Positions 16,763 to 26,233 of a DNA stretch of 64,000 nucleotides are shown here, piece by piece. Source of the DNA: Desulfovibrio sp. (GTDB lineage Bacteria; Desulfobacterota; Desulfovibrionia; Desulfovibrionales; Desulfovibrionaceae); the NCBI GenBank assembly GCA_017528345.1, contig JAFXOX010000065.1, positions 27,699-91,698 of the forward strand, in the 5' to 3' direction. The translations under genes were made by a program, and so were the position numbers. How positions within the stretch are numbered: position 1 is the first letter of the stretch; each line of letters begins with the position of its first letter. Under the pieces are notes generated by a model. That model was not told the DNA's origin. It saw nothing but the letters and a program-made list of their open reading frames with translations, and searched no databases.

Positions 16763-19700
16763 TGCCCTGACCATCAAAAACTTCGGTATCTACAAGAGCG
16801 TTGAACTCAGCAACCTGCCTTCCGGTATAGCCGTCTTCCTCGGCGAAAATGAAGCGGGCAAATCCACCTGCCTTGCTTTTCTGCGCTCCATGCTCACAGG
16901 CTTTCCTCAGGGGCGCGCCTCCCTGCTCAGGCCTGGCCCTGAAACCATGGGGAGTCTTTCCCTTGTCCTGCGCAATGGGGATAGGCTGCGCATCACACGC
17001 CAACGGGAAAAAAACCGGGAAAAATGTCTGCTTTTGCGGGACGGATCCGAGCTGCCAGCACACGTTTTCAACGACCTTTTTGCCGGCGTTTCCCGAGAAA
17101 TGTATACACGCGTCTTCGGCTTCAGTCTTGGAGAGCTTGAAAAAGCACTGGCACTGGAAGACCTGCAGGACGCTCTGGCAAGTGCGACATTTGGCGCAGG
17201 CCTCAGAGAGCCTGCAGGTGTGCTCAAGGGACTTAACGAGGACATGGGCAAGATCTTCAGTCCCAGATCTGCCGCATCAAGCCTGAATCGGGCTCTTGGC
17301 GAATACACAGAAATTTCTTCTCTTGTCACGACCCTCACAGAAGAACATGCCACCTACGACAGCCTTGCCGACACGGTACGTGACCTGCGTGTCCATGTCA
17401 GGGAGCTGACAGACAAACACAACGCCCTTGAAGAAGAAAAACGCCTGCTTGAGCGTCGCCTCGATGCCTGGCAGCAGTGGGACGAATGGCGTGCTCTGGG
17501 ACTCAGACTGGATGAATTACCTGCCGAGGCCTCCGTTTTTCCTGAAAACGGCAGGATACGCCTGGATGAACTGGAGCGCGAAGAACGGAACTGCGCCTAT
17601 AATCTGGCAATTCAGGAAGAAAAATGCAACGCCCTGCGAGAACAAAAAGAGGCGCTGCATGTGGATGAGCTTCTGCTCCTGGAGCTTCCCCTGCTTTTGC
17701 GTCTGACCGAAAGCAAAACAAGCTACCGGGAAAATCTCTCGCGCCTTGCCTCTCAGAAGGCCAATCTGCGACGTCTGGAAAAAGAACTGCGGCAAACGCT
17801 TGACCGTCTTGGCCCTGAATGGAACTGCGAGCGCATCCATCAGACCGATCTTTCCCTCTTCTCCCACAATGCCCTGGAATCCACAGCCATTGATCTCAGG
17901 ACCGCACAGAGTGCCCATGAGGCAGCCATTGCGGCCATGGAGGACATCAATCGCGAAGAAGAGGAGGCCGCAGAAAATCTCCGAGCAGCGCAGGCTGAAC
18001 TTGCCAAACTGCCAGCAGGCCTGGCCCCGTTAAACGACGAGGAGCGTGACGATCTCAGGCACAGCCTGGCACGCATTGAAGAGGCCACTCGTCAGCTCCC
18101 CGAAAAAGAGCAGCTTCTGCAGTTGGCAAAATCTGCCTTCGAGCGGGCTGCCAAGCAACTTTCTTTGCCTGACACGGAAACCGATCATGGCAGGGTGCTT
18201 GACACTCTCCTCGATGCGCAGACACGGGTACGGGATCTGGCCTCTCGCGTGGAAAAAGCCCTGCTGGCTGAGCAGGAGGCAGACAAAACCGTCCTGCAGC
18301 TGGAAGACCGCATTGCTGACATTCAGCAGCGCATGGAGTCCTTAAAAGAAGCGCATCAGGAGGAAGCGCCTGACCGCAACAGCCTTGATGAGCAGGCTGT
18401 GGCCGTACGCAGACTACGCACACTTTTGCCGGCGCAGGCCCAGGCCTCGGAAAACCTTGAGACACTACGTGCGGAGCTTGCCGCTGAAACACTCCCGGAA
18501 TCCGGAAAAAAACCGGGGCTCATTGCCGTTGGCAGCCTACTCTCCCTCACAGGCTCAGGGATGCTGTTAACCCACATTCTCCTGCATATCTCAAGTCTGC
18601 CGCTGACCCCTTCTCTGTCCATTCCCATAAATCTCTGGAGCGGCTATCTTGTGCTTTTTGCCGGTGTTCTGGGCATTTGGGGCGGAACACCCCGTGACAG
18701 CAAGGAATTCAACAAACGCAAGGAAGAGCGCAAACGCAAGGAAGAGCGTCTGTCCCTGCTTGAGCAGAAAATTGCCCAGCAGGCTGAGGAACTGCAGAAG
18801 CTGGCAAATCTTGCCAAGATTCCCGATCTTGATCCGGTCACTCTCGATGCCGTCGAAGTACGCATCAGCCGGGATCGGGAATACTGCATCCGCAGTGAGC
18901 AGTATCAGAAAGGCATGACTGAGCTCAAAAACCAACGCGAAAACCTGATGGCAAGACGGCAGCAGGCCGAGACAGAAAGAACGCAGAAAAATGAGGCTGT
19001 GCAGCAGGCACGTCTGGCCTGGCATGAATGTCTTGAAGGCCTGGGCATCAGCAAAATTCCCGATGCGGCCTCCGCCAGTGCCTTTCTCACACGTGTGGAA
19101 ATGACGCGCATGGCTTTTGTCAGCCTGAGCCAGGCAGAACTTGCGCTCAAAGCCCTGGAAACAGAGAGGGCAGCTCTTGTGGAGCATGTGCTGGAGTTTT
19201 CCCCCATTGCGCAGGGGCTTGAGGCTCAGGCGCAGATACCACAGGTCCTTGCAAAGGCCCAGGAAGTGCTCCTGATGTGTCGTGAAGCGGACCGTCTGGC
19301 CGAGCAGAGAGCCCAGGCCAGAGCCAGGGAAGAGAGCTGCCGCGAACACTGTCAGCGTCTGGCCAAACGCCGCTCTGACGCTGCTCTGACCCTTGAAAAA
19401 ATGGCCACCAATCATCAGGCGCAGAGTGAACGCTGGAAGAGCTGCCTGAAAAATTTTGGCCTCAGCGACAAGCTCAATCCCAAGACGGCCAGTGAAGCGC
19501 TCAAATGCATGCAGGACTGCCTGGCCCTTGAAAGCACTGTAGAAAATGCCAAAGACGTGCTCGCGCAAACGCAGAGCAACGTGACAGACTTTGAAAAGAC
19601 CCTTGCCGAGAGCGTCAAACGCACAGGTATGCCCATACCTTGCCAAGAGACAACAGACTGGCCAGGTCTGCTCGAAAAAACGCTCGTCCTTGCCAAGGAT

Positions 19701-20687
19701 ATGGAGCGTCTCAAGCAGGAGTATGATCTGCTCTGTCAAAGGCTCAGTGAAGAAGAGCGGCATCTCTCCGTGTGTCGGGCCGGACACGACGAGGCCAGGG
19801 CGCAGGTGACGGCCCTGCTCGCCCATGCAGGCTGTCCAAACACTGAAGCCTTCCGACTTCTGGAAAGCCAGCATCAGCGCTATGAGCAGACCTTACGCCG
19901 GCGCAAGGAGCTTGAGAGCAATCTCGCCGTCATGGCCGGCAAACAATCGCTTGCAGATTTTCTCCGGGGTTTTGAGGACGAAGAACGCGCCATGCAGGAG
20001 CGCAAACATGATCAGCTGGCCTTTGATCTGCAGCATGTCGAGCAGGAAAAAAGCCGGGTCATGCAGGAACTTGCCACAAGCGAAGTGCGTCTTGAGCAAC
20101 TGGAGGGTGAAGCAAGGCTTGCCCAGAGTCTGCAGCACAGGGAAAATCTCAAAGGAGACATGCAGCAGCTTGCGCTGCAGTGGATGCGTCTGGCTCTGGC
20201 CCAGGCTCTGCTCAAGAAAACACGGGAGCATTTTGAACGTGAACGGCAGCCGGCTGTGCTCAAAACGGCATCGGACATCGTGCAACGCATCACAGACGGC
20301 CGCTGGCAGACGGTAAGCATGACCCTGGACCAGCATAGAACCCTACTCATGCAGGACGCTTCAGGTATGAGTCTTCCGCCTGAAGCATTGAGCCGCGGCA
20401 CGCAAGAGCAGGTTTTTCTGGCACTGCGACTCGCCTATATTATTGGCCATGCGGAATTTGCCGAGCCCCTGCCGCTGCTCATGGATGAAATCCTTGTCAA
20501 TTTCGACCGTCATCGCGCCCAGCGCACAGCCTGTGAACTGGCCCGTCTGGCCAGCGGCGGCTACGGCCACCCCCATCAGATTTTCTACTTCACCTGCCAT
20601 CCTGAAACCGTTGCCTTTTTCCGCACGCAGGAGGCCGCCGTTTCCCTCTATCGCGTTGAAAACGGGGGCATTCATCAGGAAGATTAA
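16752..20687 (+). CDS. YhaN-like (SbcC/Rad50-type) AAA ATPase with mid-protein membrane segments
   Basis: The protein has about 1311 residues. Walker A GENEAGKST lies at about 31-39; after long charged coiled coils come the signature LSRGTQEQV (about 1213), Walker B PLLMDEILVNFD (about 1241) and an H-loop FTCHPE. Two hydrophobic helices at about 588-645 interrupt the coiled coil where Rad50/SbcC carries a zinc hook; no CxxC is seen there. This is the YhaN layout and implies membrane tethering. GGAGG lies six bases before GTG 16752; ATG 16746 is the alternative. It overlaps the YhaO-like gene by 11 bases and the facing gene by four. Confidence 0.88.
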   Translation: MYINALTIKNFGIYKSVELSNLPSGIAVFLGENEAGKSTCLAFLRSMLTGFPQGRASLLRPGPETMGSLSLVLRNGDRLRITRQREKNREKCLLLRDGSELPAHVFNDLFAGVSREMYTRVFGFSLGELEKALALEDLQDALASATFGAGLREPAGVLKGLNEDMGKIFSPRSAASSLNRALGEYTEISSLVTTLTEEHATYDSLADTVRDLRVHVRELTDKHNALEEEKRLLERRLDAWQQWDEWRALGLRLDELPAEASVFPENGRIRLDELEREERNCAYNLAIQEEKCNALREQKEALHVDELLLLELPLLLRLTESKTSYRENLSRLASQKANLRRLEKELRQTLDRLGPEWNCERIHQTDLSLFSHNALESTAIDLRTAQSAHEAAIAAMEDINREEEEAAENLRAAQAELAKLPAGLAPLNDEERDDLRHSLARIEEATRQLPEKEQLLQLAKSAFERAAKQLSLPDTETDHGRVLDTLLDAQTRVRDLASRVEKALLAEQEADKTVLQLEDRIADIQQRMESLKEAHQEEAPDRNSLDEQAVAVRRLRTLLPAQAQASENLETLRAELAAETLPESGKKPGLIAVGSLLSLTGSGMLLTHILLHISSLPLTPSLSIPINLWSGYLVLFAGVLGIWGGTPRDSKEFNKRKEERKRKEERLSLLEQKIAQQAEELQKLANLAKIPDLDPVTLDAVEVRISRDREYCIRSEQYQKGMTELKNQRENLMARRQQAETERTQKNEAVQQARLAWHECLEGLGISKIPDAASASAFLTRVEMTRMAFVSLSQAELALKALETERAALVEHVLEFSPIAQGLEAQAQIPQVLAKAQEVLLMCREADRLAEQRAQARAREESCREHCQRLAKRRSDAALTLEKMATNHQAQSERWKSCLKNFGLSDKLNPKTASEALKCMQDCLALESTVENAKDVLAQTQSNVTDFEKTLAESVKRTGMPIPCQETTDWPGLLEKTLVLAKDMERLKQEYDLLCQRLSEEERHLSVCRAGHDEARAQVTALLAHAGCPNTEAFRLLESQHQRYEQTLRRRKELESNLAVMAGKQSLADFLRGFEDEERAMQERKHDQLAFDLQHVEQEKSRVMQELATSEVRLEQLEGEARLAQSLQHRENLKGDMQQLALQWMRLALAQALLKKTREHFERERQPAVLKTASDIVQRITDGRWQTVSMTLDQHRTLLMQDASGMSLPPEALSRGTQEQVFLALRLAYIIGHAEFAEPLPLLMDEILVNFDRHRAQRTACELARLASGGYGHPHQIFYFTCHPETVAFFRTQEAAVSLYRVENGGIHQED

Positions 20688-23011
20688 CGACCCACTTTCT
20701 GCAGCCGTTCCTCGGCTAAAAGCGCTCTCGCATCCGCCTGGCAGGCCAAATCTTCCTTCCCGAGCTTGCGCTGGGCGCGGGCCAATGTCTGCCAGGCCTC
20801 AGGCCGATCCTGCAAGAGACAGGATCTGCGGGCAAAGGCCTCGGCCATGGCGGGATCCTCATCGGCATCAAGATACATGCGCGCGAGCATTAGCATGGCT
20901 GAAGCATCTGCCGGATTATTGAGCAGGGCTTCCTGCAGAAGGGAACGCGCCTTATCTCCCAAATCCTGCCGACTGGCCAGACCTGCCAGATGACGGCGGG
21001 CAAGGTTGGAGCCTGTTTTTTCCTCATCTTCCAGGACAGCGGCCTCTTCATAGCGCCGTTTGGCCTCATCCTTGCGCCCTGCATGCTCGGCAATCTCGCC
21101 CAGACGAATGATCGCGTAGAGATGCCCGGGCTGCTCTGCCACGCAGCGTTCAAAATAGGCCAGGGCATGCTCCTCTTCCCCAAGGCTCTGGCTGATGGTG
21201 CCGAGATTGTAGAGAATCTGGGCATTCTGTTCAGCATCTTGGCTGCGGGAAAGCGCTTCCAGAAAATGATGCATCGCTTCCTCTTTGCGGCCGAGTGCTG
21301 CCATGCACACGCCCATGGAATTCCAAGCCATGGCATTTTGTTCATCGGCCAAAAGCGCCATCTTATACTCTTCAAGCGCCCCGAAAAGATCGCCCAAGCT
21401 GTAGCGTTTGTCCGCACTGATGGTCAGAGCAAGGGAGTTGCAGATGCCGACTCTCGGTTCGGGAAGGAGTCTGGCATATTCCAAGGCCTTGACTGCCGCT
21501 GAGGCAACCTCTGCCTTGTGCAGCGAAAGAAAGGGATAGCTGCAAAGCCCTGCCGCGCACGCTGTTCCCTGGGCGGAGAGGCTCCTGCAAATGGCCTGAT
21601 AGCCGGCCTCAAGAGCTTCTGCACTCTTGGCCGGATGAAAAATTTCCAATGTTTTGGGTCCATGCCTGGCAAAGGTGAGATTCTGGCCGGCGAAGGTCGC
21701 AGAGATCTGTTCCCTGGCGTTCGTAAAGCAGGCATCTTTGGGCGCATCTTGAGCACTTTCCAGATGCAGCAGAACAAGGGTGAAGACCTCTTCGGCCTGG
21801 CTCAGAACAGTAAGTTTGTGGGCAAAGGACCTTGAAGCGTCAAGATCGTAGCCCAGATCCTGGTCGCCCTGGACAGGTTTTCCGGGCACGTTATCGCGGA
21901 TAATTTCTAAGAGATCTCCGGCATTGGGGAGAACGCCGGCATTTTCCTGATAGGAGAGTTCCGCCACAGCGCTTTTTTTGCGCGTCTGCATGACAAGGAT
22001 ATCGCCCTTATACGCATGGTTTTCTCCCACACCGAAGACCGCAAAGCGCTGACCGGGCACAACGCCCATCTGACGGCCGAGATTGATGCGGAAATGGCCA
22101 AAGGGCAAGAGTTCCACAATGCGCCCTCCCCGTCTGAGCAGCTGACAAAAGCCAAGACAGCGGAAAGGCGCCGCAACCTCGCAGGCTAGCGTCACACGCT
22201 GACGCAGAATCTGGGCCTGTTCGGCCATGGGCAACTGCATTTCCTCATTGCGCATGTCATCGGGATAATAGGCATAGCCTGCTGAAAGCACAGGATAGAC
22301 AGCCTGATGGGTGAGAGGATTGACGGCTGTGACCTGCCTGAGGCAGGCAAGAACATCTTCAGCCATTTTACGGCATTTTTCCCGTCCAGTGCTCTGAGCA
22401 AGGAGAGCAAACTGACTGCGGCCAAGACGCACACAAAGCACTTCCGAGCTGACAGCTCCCTTCAGGGCCTGGGCCAGACGCCGGATCAGGTCCTGGACAA
22501 CGAGATGACCACAGCGCAGAGCCAGTTCCTCATCGTTGAGCAGACGTACAACAACAAGACCAAGACAAAGACGGTAGGCCGGGAGATGGGACAGAGAACA
22601 GCTGATATTTTCCGGAGCACGGACAATGGCGGCTTCTTCGAGAATGCGCGCATAGAGTTCCCGTTCTATATACAGCCCTGTTTCGGCATCCACGCGTAGA
22701 GCCCGGCTCTTGGCGAGATTGTCCAGCATCACATCCAGGATTCCCCCAAGAAAGGGCAGCAGCGGATGCGCTTTTTTATTGACAACCTTGTTGAGCACAA
22801 GCACGCCAAGAAAGTGCTCCCGGAAAAAGAGCGGTAGAATCAGCTTATGCTCTCGCGGCAAAAATTGCGGTGCGGCATCTTCCACGCTTATGGGAAAATA
22901 CAGGGTATGCCCTTCAAAAGGACAAATTTTCTTCAGAGCAGCACAAAGCTCAGCCTGCATGGCGAAGATGTCGCTACTTTCCAGGACAACAGTTTCTAAA
23001 TTCTTGCTCAA
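20684..23011 (-). CDS. GAF/degenerate GGDEF-like protein with C-terminal TPR repeats
   Basis: TTG 23011 is the start, with GGAGG five bases before it; 775 residues. The N-terminal 110 residues resemble a GAF sensor (LPLFFREHFLGVLVLNK). Residues about 115-290 follow a diguanylate cyclase plan (DAETGLYIERELYARIL), but the signature GGDEF is replaced by GRSQF in RLGRSQFALL, so cyclase activity is unlikely. From about 545 on, TPR repeats appear (AMAWNSMGVCMAALGRKEEA, ILYNLGTISQSLGEEEHAL). It may be a scaffold or nucleotide sensor. Its TTA stop overlaps the YhaN-like stop on the other strand. Confidence 0.75.
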   Translation of the reverse strand: MSKNLETVVLESSDIFAMQAELCAALKKICPFEGHTLYFPISVEDAAPQFLPREHKLILPLFFREHFLGVLVLNKVVNKKAHPLLPFLGGILDVMLDNLAKSRALRVDAETGLYIERELYARILEEAAIVRAPENISCSLSHLPAYRLCLGLVVVRLLNDEELALRCGHLVVQDLIRRLAQALKGAVSSEVLCVRLGRSQFALLAQSTGREKCRKMAEDVLACLRQVTAVNPLTHQAVYPVLSAGYAYYPDDMRNEEMQLPMAEQAQILRQRVTLACEVAAPFRCLGFCQLLRRGGRIVELLPFGHFRINLGRQMGVVPGQRFAVFGVGENHAYKGDILVMQTRKKSAVAELSYQENAGVLPNAGDLLEIIRDNVPGKPVQGDQDLGYDLDASRSFAHKLTVLSQAEEVFTLVLLHLESAQDAPKDACFTNAREQISATFAGQNLTFARHGPKTLEIFHPAKSAEALEAGYQAICRSLSAQGTACAAGLCSYPFLSLHKAEVASAAVKALEYARLLPEPRVGICNSLALTISADKRYSLGDLFGALEEYKMALLADEQNAMAWNSMGVCMAALGRKEEAMHHFLEALSRSQDAEQNAQILYNLGTISQSLGEEEHALAYFERCVAEQPGHLYAIIRLGEIAEHAGRKDEAKRRYEEAAVLEDEEKTGSNLARRHLAGLASRQDLGDKARSLLQEALLNNPADASAMLMLARMYLDADEDPAMAEAFARRSCLLQDRPEAWQTLARAQRKLGKEDLACQADARALLAEERLQKVGR

Positions 23012-23174
23012 GGATGCCTCCGTGCAATACCAGCAGAAGTCTTGTGAAGACTGTATTATTCCCTAGAGATTCTCAAAGTGTCAATTCCCATGTTTCACCG
23101 CCATAGCTGACAAACCCAAGGAAATCGTGCTAAGATGCATAGTCAGCAAAAAACTCTGCCTTGAGGTGTCTCCC

Positions 23175-23804
23175 ATGTTTTCCTTTCTGCTTCCAAAATC
23201 CCAGCCTTTTTTCCCACTGCTTAAGGAACAGAACCTTCTGCTCAGGGAAATCGGGCTTCACGTTGTTGGCATGCTTGAAAATCCTCAGATGAAAGATCAG
23301 GCGCATAAAGAAATCGCCCTCTTGGAAGCCCAGGGGGACAAGCTGCATGCCAAGATTCTACGCATGCTCTCCCGCGCTTTTATCACACCCATTGACCGTG
23401 AAGATATTTTGCGCATCAATCAGGAACAGGAAGACTGCATGGACTGTCTGCAGCGTCTCGATACCAGGCTGCACATCTTCGAGTTTCCGCGCATCCGTTT
23501 TCCCATGCTGCAGCTGGCAAGACTTGCCAAAGACATGCTTGATCTCACCCAGATCATGCTGGATGGTCTCAGCCAACGCCGCGACTGTCACAAAACCCAT
23601 GCTTTCCGCGATCTGCGCGACGAAACAGACATGGTCATGGCCACAGGTCTTGCTGAAGTTATGGACGATCACGCAAACCTCACAAGCCAGGATGTGCTTT
23701 CCGCCCTGAAATGGAGTCAGTGCTACGAGCGCATGGATATTGCCCTTGAGCACATCAATACCCTCGCCGAAACTCTTGATGAAGCGGTTTTGAAACATGT
23801 GTGA
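23175..23804 (+). CDS. DUF47 / PhoU-like phosphate transport accessory protein
   Basis: This helical protein of about 209 residues starts MFSFLLPKSQPFFPLL, the usual DUF47 opening, followed by heptad-rich helices carrying acidic metal-site motifs (DREDILRINQEQEDCMD). ATG 23175 follows GAGG by nine bases. DUF47 proteins are encoded with Pit transporters and are thought to regulate them, as PhoU does for Pst. The Pit gene overlaps its 3' end by eight bases, which supports translational coupling. Confidence 0.9.
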   Translation: MFSFLLPKSQPFFPLLKEQNLLLREIGLHVVGMLENPQMKDQAHKEIALLEAQGDKLHAKILRMLSRAFITPIDREDILRINQEQEDCMDCLQRLDTRLHIFEFPRIRFPMLQLARLAKDMLDLTQIMLDGLSQRRDCHKTHAFRDLRDETDMVMATGLAEVMDDHANLTSQDVLSALKWSQCYERMDIALEHINTLAETLDEAVLKHV

Positions 23805-24798
23805 GCTGCCACTGCTGCTCATTGTCATTGTCGTTGTGGCCCTGATCTTTGACTTCACCAATGGGGCCCACGACAGCGCCAACGCTGTGGCCACCATTAT
23901 TTCCACACGTGTTGTCTCTCCGAGACTCGCTGTCAGCTGTGCGGCCCTGCTCAATCTGGCAGGAGCTCTCCTTGGGACAGAAGTTGCACGGACCCTGGGC
24001 GGGGGACTTGTGTTACCTGAGGTTGTGGAACACAGTCAGCTGCTTGTGCTTGCGGCTTTGGCCGCCGCCATTTCCTGGAACTGCCTGACCTGGTATTTGG
24101 GCATTCCCTCCTCATCCTCCCACGCCCTCATTGGCGGGCTCATCGGCGCGGCCATTGCCGAGGCAGGCACGCAGGCCCTGAATATTCAGGGCATTATGCA
24201 GAAAGTGATTTTGCCGATGTTCGGGGCCCCACTTCTTGGCTTTACAGCCGGTTTTCTCATGATGTGGCTCACCTACTGGGTCTTTGCCCGCTCGAGACGT
24301 CAGAAGGTCGATGCCCTTTACCGCAGGCTCCAATGCTGCTCGGCGGCCTTTATGGCCACAAGCCACGGGCTGAACGATGCCCAAAAGACGATGGGTATTG
24401 TGACCCTCTCTCTCTTCACCTTTGGCGAAATCCCGGCTATTGACGTTCCTCTCTGGGTCAAACTCTCCTGCGCCACAGCCATGGCCCTGGGCACGGCCAT
24501 GGGCGGCTGGAAAATCATCAAAACCATGGGCAGTCGCATTTTCCGCCTGGAACCTGTACACGGCTTTACGGCTGAAGCCTCGGCAACCATGGTCATCACC
24601 TTATCCTCCTATCTTGGCGCACCTATCAGCACCACCCAGACTATCTCTTCGGCCATTTTCGGCGTAGGCTCCACACGCAGACTTTCAGCCGTACGCTGGG
24701 GCATTGCCGGACATCTGGTGACAGCCTGGCTTTTGACGCTGCCCTGTGCCGCAAGTATTGGGTTTCTGGCCCTGAAGCTCTTCAAACTGCTTGACTAG
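23797..24798 (+). CDS. Inorganic phosphate transporter, Pit family
   Basis: This 333-residue membrane protein contains the duplicated PiT signature: FTNGAHDSANAVATIIST near the start and SHGLNDAQKTMG in the second half, with about ten hydrophobic segments. It imports metal-phosphate with protons or sodium. Its ATG lies inside the end of the DUF47 gene. No Pho-box was identified. The following manB starts 35 bases later without a clear ribosome site. Confidence 0.93.
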   Translation: MCELPLLLIVIVVVALIFDFTNGAHDSANAVATIISTRVVSPRLAVSCAALLNLAGALLGTEVARTLGGGLVLPEVVEHSQLLVLAALAAAISWNCLTWYLGIPSSSSHALIGGLIGAAIAEAGTQALNIQGIMQKVILPMFGAPLLGFTAGFLMMWLTYWVFARSRRQKVDALYRRLQCCSAAFMATSHGLNDAQKTMGIVTLSLFTFGEIPAIDVPLWVKLSCATAMALGTAMGGWKIIKTMGSRIFRLEPVHGFTAEASATMVITLSSYLGAPISTTQTISSAIFGVGSTRRLSAVRWGIAGHLVTAWLLTLPCAASIGFLALKLFKLLD

Positions 24799-24833
24799 GC
24801 TTTTGCCCCACACGTTTGCCCGCCCCCAAAACT

Positions 24834-26208
24834 ATGTCCGAAGCTCTTGCCTGCTTTAAAGCCAACGATATCCGCGGGACTTTTCCCCATCCCTTAAGTT
24901 CCGATCTTGCCTATGCGCTTGGAACGGTCCTAGCCAAACACTGTGCCGTCAAAAAGGCGCTCATTGCCCAGGATATCCGCCTTTCAGGACCGAAGCTCCG
25001 TTCGGCCATAGCCCTAGGTCTTCACGAAAACGGCTGTCAGGTAAGCTTCCTTGGGCTTTCAGGCACAGAAGAAGTCTATTACGCGGCCACCCACGGCGAT
25101 TACGATTGTGGCATTATGATCACAGGCAGTCATAATCCCGCCGAGGAAAACGGTTTTAAGCTTGTGCGCCGCGGAGCCATCCCCATCAGCAGTGAGTCAG
25201 GGCTTTTCAGCATCCGAGACCACGTTGACCGTCTCCTGCAAACGCTCAAAGCTCCGTCTGCCGACTTCCCCTATGCGGAACCAGCCAAGGACGACGCCTA
25301 TCTGCACTGGCTTCTCCAAAGCTCCGGTATCGAGCATGCCAAAATACCCTCCCGTCCCTTCAAAGTTCTCGCCTGCGCGGGCAATGGCTGTGCAGGTCCT
25401 CTCCTGGCCCGTCTTGCGCCATTTCTGCCGTTTGAATTCATCATCCAGTATGGGGAGCCTGACGGAACCTTTCCTCATGGTGTTCCTAATCCCCTCCTGC
25501 CTGAACGCCGCAAAGACACCCAGGAAGCGGTACTGGTCGCACACGCCGATCTTGGTGTGGCCTTTGACGGGGACTTTGACCGCTGTTTTTTCTTTGACGC
25601 CAAGGGGCAGTTCATCGAAGGCTACTATCTTGTGGGACTGCTTGCGCACGAAATCTTGCGCACCCACCCAGGCGCCAAGATCGTGCACGATCCGCGTCTC
25701 TACTGGCATACGCAGGAAGTCGTGCGCAAGGCCCACGGAATTCCCATTCTCTGCCGAGCAGGGCATGATCAAGGCCTGCATGCGTCGGGAAGATGCGGTC
25801 TATGGCGGAGAAATGAGTGCTCATCACTATTTCAGAGACTTCAATTACTGCGACTGCGGCATGCTTCCCTTTCTCCTCGTGTCCAGCCTGCTGCTGCAAA
25901 GTTCCCAAACACTTGAGGAAATGGTGGCCCAGGCCATGGCCAGATATCCCTGCAGCGGCGAGATCAACCGCAAGGTCAGCGACCCCCAAAGGGTGCTGAC
26001 ACATCTGCGCTCGCTCTATGCCGCACACAGTCTGCACGAGGATCATCTTGACGGACTCAGTCTGACCTTTTCCACCTGGCGTTTCAATGTGCGCATGTCC
26101 AATACCGAGCCACTCCTGCGCCTCAATGTGGAAAGCCGTGGTGACCGCGCCCTTATGGAAGACAAAACCCAGGAAATCCTTGTGCAGATTGATCGTTATG
26201 CTGAATAA
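24834..26208 (+). pseudogene. manB: Phosphomannomutase/phosphoglucomutase, frameshifted
   Basis: The frame from ATG 24834 encodes the first about 311 residues of the family: active-serine loop ITGSHNPAEENGFK and metal loop AFDGDFDRC. After PILCRAGH (25764-25766) the family match jumps to the +1 frame: IKACMRREDAVYGGEMSAHH (sugar-binding loop) and MSNTEPLLRLNVES (phosphate loop), to stop 26208. One base stands where about six are expected (the usual AF between GH and IK), suggesting a five-base deletion. All catalytic loops survive, so the lesion is recent, an assembly error, or a recoding site. It would convert mannose-6-phosphate to mannose-1-phosphate for the manC product. Confidence 0.85.
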
Positions 26209-26233
26209 CTCCATGGCAAAGAAGGAGAGCTCC

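Noticed and set aside
18591..19874. 427-codon minus-strand frame
   Set aside because: Antisense to the YhaN-like coiled coil; composition and lack of motifs mark it as a shadow.
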